A DNA stretch of 64,000 bases, taken from the NCBI RefSeq assembly GCF_001039355.2, contig NW_019775921.1, positions 64,001 to 128,000 of the forward strand. Direction: 5' to 3'. Source of the DNA: Lingula anatina. Its lineage: Eukaryota > Brachiopoda > Lingulata > Lingulida > Lingulidae. A program made the position numbers and the translations under genes. Positions within the stretch are counted from its first letter, which is position 1. The number at the start of each line of letters is the position of its first letter. This document shows, in pieces, positions 56,401 to 64,000 of this stretch. The notes under the pieces were generated by a model, which was given only the letters and a program-made list of their open reading frames with translations, had not been told where the DNA came from and did no database searches.

Positions 56401-58348
56401 CCCGCTATATACACCCAACCCTCTGGACAGTACGTTTCATGGAGCGTATACCATTGGGATGCTGTGAAATCCATTAGCGATGATTTGGAAACGGCTGTAG
56501 TTGACTTCTTTTTTGATACCGAGGCTGCAGGCTTTTTACAGATGGCGGTCATACAGCAGATTGGTTGGTGACACGGGACTTTGGCCCAGTTCCCCCAGCG
56601 TGTTTTCCCGTGAGATGGAGATTTTAGAAATGCCATCATAATGACACAGTCGCGCTCATCGCCTTGGACCGGCTGCAGAATATCTTTCGTGACAATTATT
56701 TCCAGTAAAAAAGGAATCTTAATTGAATTGAATCCATACATTTTTGGGCCGTACCATTCACTGTATACAAACGCTTCCCCATCCGTCCAGTTGTAGTGCT
56801 GTAAGATGAATTGGATATAATTCATTGGGAAATGTAGAGAGGAGAGATGTGATGCAACCATCACATGGAAGGACCACACTCACACAAACACACAATACAG
56901 ATGGACGTTAATGACTCGATCTTTTCACTGTGGAAAATTTAATCAATCTTCCAGTAAAATAATTTTGGAATCATTGAAAGTGTGTAGTTTTACTGTATAC
57001 ACAGAAAGGAACTGTAATTTAGTCTGCTTTTCATTTTTATTTTATTATATTTATAATAATTATTATTATTATTATTTTTGCTACCAGTCAATAGGAATGT
57101 TCTATCTAATTCAAGGAATATGAGTTTACAAATACGGTGTCTGTAAACTTCACAACTTATTCCATTGAAAAGATCGAGCCCTTATGGTAAACTATGTGTA
57201 TCTTTTAAAAGATTGGTGCTCAAAAGTTAAAATTCTGAAAAACTTACCTGGTCTGTAGATTTAAGTCCTATATAGATTGCGCTGCTATGGTAGAAAGGAG
57301 AACATGAACCCCATCTATATAACTTTTCAAAGCTATTCAGAATTCTACCCAGAAAGCGAGCTTCACGGCGTGTTTGTATGCTAACTAGATGTCCTGAATC
57401 TCTCTCACACTCGGCTTCAGCTTTGGTCCACGTGACTGATTCTTCATAATGCCTTAACAGATAACAGTTCCCCTCAAAAAGGGTGTATCCCGGGTGGCAT
57501 GAAAATGGTTCCACCATTTTGCGGGAAACAGCTTTGTACTCAGCACATACGTCGTATTGCACTGCGCCGTCACACGGTGACCATTCGATGCTCATTTGGT
57601 CGTAATTTCCACGAAGGGATGTAAATTGCTTAGAACTATTCATGTTATGGGTATGCAATTTCACCTCACTGTATTCTGTCACGTCATAAAAAGTAAGAGT
57701 TCCGCAAAGGACATTAAGGTCTTTTGCAAGTGTTATCTGCAAGATGTAATCAGCAGGAGCGGTCAAATAAAACTTACAGCCTGCCGTCAAATTACCGCGG
57801 TTGATTCTGAACCAACCTTCATACGGAGATGTAACCACATGTGTGCACGGCAATTTGCGATCTTCACAATCTTCCACCACATCTATATCAGCCTTCAACC
57901 CTGTGGCACTGACATCTAGATCGCTACTAAATATAACCTCAACTGAACCTTTAAAGCACAGTTGAACATTTAGAATACTAGGTTCGGAAAAAGTATATGA
58001 GCCACACACTGCTCCCCATAACGTTTGTACATCTTTATCTTGGTAGTATCTAGGGCCTGGACGAGAAATAATCACCACGTAATCTTTGTCGCATCCTCCT
58101 GAAAGTTCTAGGTCAAATTTAGTGAAGCGAATATTAGCCCACTTGTAATCTGGTACCTTGATCTTTTCAGTTACAGTTACCTCATTTGGATAGGTAGATC
58201 CTTCTTGTGGCACAACAAATTTAATGCAAGATACTGGTTGGTAGCCGAGTATAGCAAATGCCAGGAGGATGTGGAAGTAAAAGTGTCCGTTTAGTGTCCA
58301 TCTGTCCATCGCTTGACCATCTCCAGCTGACGATGTATGTCCTAACAT
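53403..58348 (-). CDS. CUB / C-type lectin / LDLa / LRR / 7TM receptor (GRL101/LGR-like), two exons
   Basis: Exon 1 is 58348-57248 and exon 2 is 56798-53403. The 449-bp intron has GTAAGT and CAG ends and is phase 0. The predicted protein has 1498 residues. Met14 may be the true start, since residues 14-41 look like a signal peptide. Order: CUB-like (43-157), second CUB-like (168-272), C-type lectin-like domain (about 284-455, split by the intron, with W-T-D-G after the junction), a second degenerate lectin-like domain (490-645), LDLa repeats at 652-687, 688-724 and 728-766, a degenerate one at 829-873, then 876-911 and 915-951. Cys-rich LRR cap at 955-978, about six LRRs to 1135, Cys hinge 1158-1182, and 7TM at 1190-1460 with D1232 in TM2, D-R-I at 1290-1292, extracellular Cys1266 and Cys1344, and N-P-Y-L-Y at 1454-1458. 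The last three residues T-E-L fit a class I PDZ ligand. LDLa-LRR-7TM is the known GRL101/relaxin-receptor layout; ligand and coupling are unknown. An upstream 5' exon is possible. Confidence 0.9.
56799..57247 (-). other. Intron of the receptor gene
   Basis: On the minus strand it begins GTAAGT after CAG and ends with a pyrimidine-rich tract and ACAG. It interrupts the first lectin domain between Gln367 and His368, both at codon boundaries. Without removal, exon 1 runs to a stop six residues into the intron. Confidence 0.85.
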
Positions 58349-58431
58349 TGTGTGAAATGAATGGTTTTCTATTAATCCTCAACGAAAACTCTAATCCATG
58401 AGTGTGCACGCGCGTGTTTTTCTACCCTACA

Positions 58432-58480
58432 CTGTAAAAACAGTGTTTAGCATTTAAAGACATACCGTGTAGCTATTAAG
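58432..58480. mobile_element. Repeat family D, left part only
   Basis: Matches the first ~45 bp of the element at 43952 (CACTGTAAAAACAGTG, tttagcatttaaa). The matching right part occurs in the same orientation at 61128. Confidence 0.5.
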
Positions 58481-61127
58481 TCCCCGGTCACTTTAACAGC
58501 CCACGCACTACAGCTAGTGCGCAAGCCCTCGACAGTGTTAATGATAGGGGGATTACGATAGACAGCGCAAGTCGCTCACAGCGGGAGTCACTGACTCCGC
58601 TGTTAATCCGGTAATTTAGTCTTTAACTCGACTAAACATGTTTTGCTTTGTAACTTGCGTCCTTCAGTCTTGCTGTTGCGGAAGCGCCGGCGGGACATAT
58701 CTCCACCTATTTATCCCGACTCTCGACTTTAAAAGTATTATTGGTTTTGATTTTATCAAAGTCTTATTATATCAGAAAACCTGCATATTTTCATACGTTA
58801 AGAGAATTATAAAAACTGTAGAAAAAGCTACACGTACATCAGGGATAGAAAACAAAACCTTGCAGCACTATAACCTATTATTCATCACCAGAAGTTCCTG
58901 TTTCACTTTTTTCTCCCAAATTACAAAGTCTGATGACAACTGAAAGGTTTTAGCCATACCTCAGGGCAGTGAGAGATAGTCTGGATTTGATTAAAAGTAA
59001 TAAAAGTATATTTTGAAGATTTTTCCTAACCTTCGGCAATTTCCGCAAAGCTTCGGCATGCGCAGCAATACAGAGCTGTCGATATCAGCGTGAGAGAATA
59101 ATAGAATTAGTGGAACAACGGTTAACGTCGTTGCATACTCAGTAGTTACACGATCGACGAAAATAGTGACAGCATTGGTTTTAATACACCGTAGATGAGA
59201 AAAGTTGAATTGACGAAAGTAGATGTTGAATTTATGACAGGATCGTTTAAACTTGAAACTGAATCGATGGGAAGGCAGTGAATCGACGAAACATAACTGA
59301 ATCGACGACATGAATTTTTGCCCTTTTGGCCGCCCATAGACATTTCCATTGTTCCTTTGAACACGCAAAAGTCTTCACCAGGAAGCAGATAACACTTACG
59401 TCAACATACTTGCTTTGTAATAACCACCAAGGGGAAGAAACAAAAGCCTCATAAGGTGTCGTCCTTTACACTGTAAAAGATGTTAATTTCTTGCTTCTAT
59501 ATTGTTTGCCAATGAATCATTATGACAAAATTGTAGGGTTGCCAGATCACTCGCGCTTCATTCAATTCTCCATATCTGCCCTGCAGCCTGGGATGAGTGA
59601 TACTTGACTGACCTTTGTTTACATCTGGAGATTCTCTTTATAATTCGATCAGTGTGCATAAATTATGATATTTTCCATCTGGAAAAATACGTGATACTGT
59701 AACGATTCTTATTTTACGGATACATAATTACAAAAATTAATTCCTGATATAATACCCCCTATTTCAGCGCTTATTCCTGACTGCGTTAATTACGGGGGAT
59801 TAGAAAGTAATCTTTGAGGACGCAGGAGCGATGATTGCTACTCTTACCAACGGTAAATCACCGATTTACTTGACTCCGCTACTTCGAGCAAAATCACCAC
59901 CAAACGACAAATTAGACTATGTTTGTCCTCTCAGTAAAACAAAGAATGTAAAAATGTGATGTCGGTCAAAGAAGAGGCCTAGGCTACGTGCTTCATGGTT
60001 TATTAGATATTCATCGTATTTTTTTAGTTCATCATTATAGCTTCACCTCGCGAGTCCCTTTTTATATATTTAAAACACAGCACTCCACGGGTATCGCGAT
60101 CATGAAGAAAGGGAGTGTAGCAAAGAACCTCAATAATGGTCGTAATAATTGGTGGTTGCATTGTAGGCCTAACCTTGTTCATTTTTGTCGACAGACTAAG
60201 CTAGAGGAAAAGAACAGATCATTATCGCCTCTCTTTACTTAGGAACAATAACGTTGGCCAGTGGCAGCATTTATAAGTTCTTCTATTTGGAAACTTTCCG
60301 ATCCTTTGTCTGGGACTGCCGTTCAACGCCGTATAAATGACGTCCGAGAAACGGCGATAACGACAGAGACGTCCTCGAACAGTTTTTGACTCAGTGAAAA
60401 TAAAAAAAAAATCCGTTAAGAAGTAGCCTATTAATGTCCTGGCAAATAACTTTTCGATGGCTCAGAGAGTTCTAGAATGAATGACAAGAAACGGCATTAG
60501 GGTTAATAATAGACTAAAAACTATCAGAGTGTAGGCCTGTAGCAGGTAGCAGTGGATGATTTAATACAGGGATACCATCGGTAGTATATCAATAGAAAAT
60601 CGCGATCCTCAAATGTTTTTTAAATTCATTAAATATAAACGGTCTTTTCTCGTGCAATGGGTCTGGTATAGTTGTATTGGCCTATCAGTTGGAAACACGT
60701 GGTTCGTCTACAATTGCAAATGGCGGAGGTGCCGTGGTAGTTATTGTCGTAAAATTAGCTGGATACGTGCACGTGAGAAAATTATTCATTAAATTTAGTT
60801 TTCTAGCGTCAGCTTAATCTGGTAAAATGCGAGACGAAAAAAATCATAGATAGAGCCTTATGACCCACTGTAGAATGATGCCGAATAATACATCAACGAC
60901 GTAGTTTATCGGCAAATAAACGTGTTTCCATTCTCGGCTGACTGAGGAAAGGTTTGAGAGAGCATTTAAAGAAGAGGCGGGCGAACCAATAGTGAGTAGG
61001 AAGTGTGCTGCAATCAAGGCGAACAATACCGATCATAAGTGGACAGCCAATAACCTCTAATTAAGCCCGGGTTACGCGCTGCTGTGTTGACTCTTTGTGT
61101 GGAACTCCTCGATGCGTGGAGTTCCTG
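58481..61127. other. Upstream region of the receptor gene, no supported gene
   Basis: Lies beyond the receptor's 5' end, between the two halves of a family D element. No domain-bearing ORF, LTR or long inverted termini were seen. It may be an insertion that split the element, or ordinary intergenic DNA between two partial copies. Confidence 0.35.
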
Positions 61128-61215
61128 AACAACACGTTTTGCTTTTCAAGCTTTTCACAGAAGAAAGTGTTTACCATGCTTAGAAGTGTCGCACTTTTAG
61201 CTATGTGATTAATTT
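61128..61215. mobile_element. Repeat family D, right part only
   Basis: Matches the 3' half of 43952-44110 (GCTTTTCAAGCTTTTCACAG, then agaagaaagtgtttacc against agaagaaaatgcttaac). Confidence 0.5.
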
Positions 61216-62135
61216 CACCGGTCCCATAACAAGTTAATTACATGTACAAGGCTCAACAATTTGGCTTAACACTCCCCCTTGCAAATGTGTGGAGCAGCCT
61301 GCTCAAACGCTTTGTGTCCTTCCTTGCAGTAACGTGTGCTCATTTAAAAAAGGCCTATAAAAGATGTATACAAAGTCGATTTTTTGCCACAAAAAAGCAA
61401 CCAAATGCCAGCATATAGTTTCAAACAGTATAATAAAGAGAATTACAAAAGACATTGTTTAATATTACCCGAAAAATGACATTTGAATGGATTTTTCTGC
61501 TAGCTTACTATCCTGTATATACATGGGACAGAAAAGTAGGTCACATAAGTAGGTTAAATTTCTGACCAAAATTTAAAGAAAGGAGCAGTCTAAAGCTCTT
61601 TTATTGCTGATCGAGTGATTTGTTCAGTTTATCCTTTGGCATGTCGACTTTATTTGAGTCCTATAAGAATGTAGTGGAAGTGGTTTATATGTGTTACCGG
61701 CAATCCACGCTCCACCGGTTCATACTAGTATGTACCTTTCAGTAATAATCCAAATAACAAATAACGTTTTCACGACGTTATCAGATGGTTACATGCTGGT
61801 AATTGTAACGTTATGGGTGTTTTTAACTCTATGCAAAATGATGTCCCAGCTAACAAAAAAGATTATAGTAACGTTATAATTTGTAGAAAGATTCGAAGAC
61901 CGTTACAACAAAATTTTATGATAACGTTATTTTGTAGAGTTTTATCAACATTTTTATAATTTTCTGGAAAAACATTCAGATATTGTTTTGAAATTTTTTT
62001 TTATAAGTAACCAAAACACGTCTAATGCTGTTTGAACTACAGATAGCAGTTAATTCCAAACGTTCTATTTTCCATTACTTCCGGAAAAGATTAAATAGAC
62101 GTCAATACTGTAACGCACTTTAAAAAACATTTAAA
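61216..62135. other. Intergenic, nothing recognised
   Basis: AT-rich with several GTAACGTTAT-like motifs near 61800-61930. No gene signal. Confidence 0.4.
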
Positions 62136-62760
62136 TTAAAGTCACAATAACTCTTCGTTTTGGCCCAAAATTGGATTTTCCTGGAAAAAACGGCAATTTC
62201 CCCGTACTTACCAATGGCCAACGACCCCATTCCTGCATTCAAAGTTAATCCAAGGTTTTTTTCCTAAACGTACGGTTTTTTGTTAATATCTCTTAAGAGA
62301 TTTTAACTGACGGAGCTTTCTCTGACATTGCAAAGTCACTGGTGACCTACTTAAAACCGCGGGAAAAGCAGACAACAACAACACTTTATAAGATTCATGA
62401 GATATATTCGTCTTTTTGTTAAAAATGCATTTATATTCACAATGTGTGCCATTTTGGGCTTTTCGTTATCCGACGCACTGTACAAAAACTCGCAACTTAC
62501 GTCTGAGGGTTTCCCGCCATGTTATTTTGGTCTCGAATGAACGCGAGAATCCGCGTGACACCATTACGTCATTAGCAACGAATGCACTTGTCGACCGGAA
62601 AAAAGGGATCGAAAGCCCTATTGACAAGCACAGATTTTAGTTTTCCTACAATAACGGCCGTTTTAGTGGTAAAATACAATAGAATATATTTCCATGCGTT
62701 GTTTACAATGTATTTCATGCGGATTTTTGAATCTCAAAGGAAGAGTTATTATTGCTTTAA
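62136..62760. mobile_element. TTAA-flanked MITE (family E), 625 bp copy
   Basis: Left end TTAAAGTCACAATAACTCTT; right end, inverted, TTAAAGCAATAATAACTCTT. The left interior (ttttggcccaaaa, tacttaccaatgg, atctcttaagagatt) matches the 360-bp copy at 6731, but the middle is longer and unrelated. Confidence 0.7.
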
Positions 62761-62894
62761 CTTCCTCGCAAGGTCAGCTAACACAAGGATGAATAAGTCC
62801 AGTTGAAAATGTGATGTTGTGAAGTTAACAATGTTTACAGTTCACGGTATACTGTTTTAGGTAGAGATATATAAAAAGCGTGTACCCTGTTAAC

Positions 62895-63820
62895 CCAGCG
62901 GGCAAATTATGTTGTTTTAACGTTGAAACAACGTTGAACCATAACGTTGATAATACGTTGGATAAACATTGGATTTGAAGGTTGACTCAAAGTCAGATAA
63001 CAACATTGTATCAACCCCCGTTGTTAGACAACATTCTTGCATGAAAAGACATTAAAATGACCTGAAATGTTTTTATTTTTGGTACAAAACACAGGTACAC
63101 AATTATAACGTATACTGTAAAAACATCCAAGTGCCTGCTTTGTCTGATCTTTTCAACGCATTTAGCTCTTAAGCATGTTTTGCACCTAAGCATGGTACAC
63201 CCTTTTAGCCTGGATGTGTTTAGCAGTAGGACATGTTTGATGGCTAAATATATGTAGGGTACATGTATATATGTACGGGTGGCCTTATGTCCCACACGGG
63301 ACGAAGAGGAATGATGATGATGATATATGTATGGCCTTTAAGTTAAAATTTCCAAGGTTTAGATCAATATATATAGTCATTTTCTTATATATAGAGAGAG
63401 AACTGTCAACTTTATTTACTTCACTCCATCACATTTACAGCAACTTATTCATCCTAATGTTAGCTGACCTTGCAAGGAAGTTTATTGGAATGTATTTCTG
63501 AATAACATGTTAAGAAAATTCATTAGTTCACTAAAGACACAAAACAATTGTCACTTTTACTTTAAAACACTTTTTTATTATTTTGATAAAGTTAGTTACA
63601 ATATTGATAAACAAAGTATCACGTTTTCAATTATTAATATTTTAAATTACAATCCATGTCTGCAAGGTTGTGTCAATGACCAAAATACAACGTTGAGTCA
63701 ACGTCACATTATGACGGTGTTTTGACGTGGCTGGATCAACGTTGATTTTACGTTGAATTTAGGTAGATCAACGGCAATTCAACGTATCAACCTGTTTTCA
63801 ACGTTACACCGGGGTAAGCA
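62895..63820. mobile_element. CAACGTT-rich inverted-repeat element, about 925 bp
   Basis: Both ends hold many CAACGTTG or AACGTTGA motifs in opposite arrangement: left AACCCAGCGGGCAAATT then AACGTTGAAACAACG, right TTTTCAACGTTACACCGG. The centre, with no such motifs, includes family D sequence at 63106-63255, suggesting a nested insertion. No transposase frame. Confidence 0.5.
63106..63255. mobile_element. Repeat family D, diverged copy
   Basis: TACTGTAAAAACATCC followed by repeated TTTAGC and GCATGTTT segments resembles 43952-44110 loosely. Confidence 0.3.
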
Positions 63821-64000
63821 CTAATCAGTGACAAATGCCATGACGAAGATGACATTTTGACAGCCTCTTATCTGAGCTAAAAAATCACAAGCAAAGGATA
63901 CTGGCAATCAATTGCCTCAGGCCGTCAATCGATAGCCTTGAGAAACGGGTCAGGTTGCATCTTATCTACCTGTTCAAAGCGATTTACAACTGAGTATTAC

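Noticed and set aside
1-64000. tRNA, rRNA and CRISPR arrays
   Set aside because: No cloverleaf with both A and B boxes and no rRNA-like sequence was found. Direct repeats present are microsatellites, tandem duplications or transposons, not spaced CRISPR repeats.

Overview
The window is animal nuclear DNA. Evidence: AT-rich non-coding sequence, spliced genes with GT/AG junctions, AATAAA poly(A) signals, long microsatellites and many short inverted-repeat transposons. A receptor of the GRL101/LGR type with LDL-receptor class A repeats and C-type lectin domains suggests a marine invertebrate, most likely a lophotrochozoan such as a mollusc. No sequence here fixes the species, and a brachiopod, hemichordate or cephalochordate is not excluded. 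A few single N bases sit beside simple repeats, so some local duplications may be assembly artefacts.

Layout. (1) 1-4.0 kb: the 3' end of a + strand multi-exon gene (two short exons and a 3' UTR). (2) 4.0-15 kb: no convincing gene, but several MITEs with recognisable target-site duplications, and a 1.8-1.9 kb tandem duplication (10.2-14.0 kb) bounded by TG repeats. One copy carries an extra 142-bp element that dates after the duplication. (3) 15.1-49.1 kb: an array of five intronless, same-strand genes for small type II membrane proteins of about 310-350 residues (15.1, 20.6, 33.2, 41.2 and 48.1 kb). I interpret them as GT-A-like glycosyltransferases from a conserved N-D-D-T motif, a later G-W-F-A-D-D-W-type motif and a conserved His. 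At least four relics of the same gene lie between them. The last three genes sit in a repeated unit of about 7-8 kb that also contains a conserved 1.7-kb non-coding block and a promoter-like segment with two perfect TGACGTCA palindromes 19 bp apart. (4) 49-52.7 kb: apparently empty intergenic DNA. (5) 52.7-58.4 kb, minus strand: a two-exon gene encoding a predicted 1498-residue receptor with signal peptide, two CUB-like domains, two C-type lectin-like domains, about six LDLa repeats, leucine-rich repeats, a rhodopsin-class 7TM domain and a possible PDZ-binding tail. (6) 58.4-64 kb: transposon remnants and otherwise featureless DNA.

The glycosyltransferase-like proteins would act in the Golgi or secretory pathway, while the receptor would sit at the cell surface. 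Nothing in the sequence ties them into one pathway beyond proximity. The two most notable items are the expanding enzyme array with its shared twin-CRE promoter block, and the lectin-LDLa-LRR-GPCR chimera.
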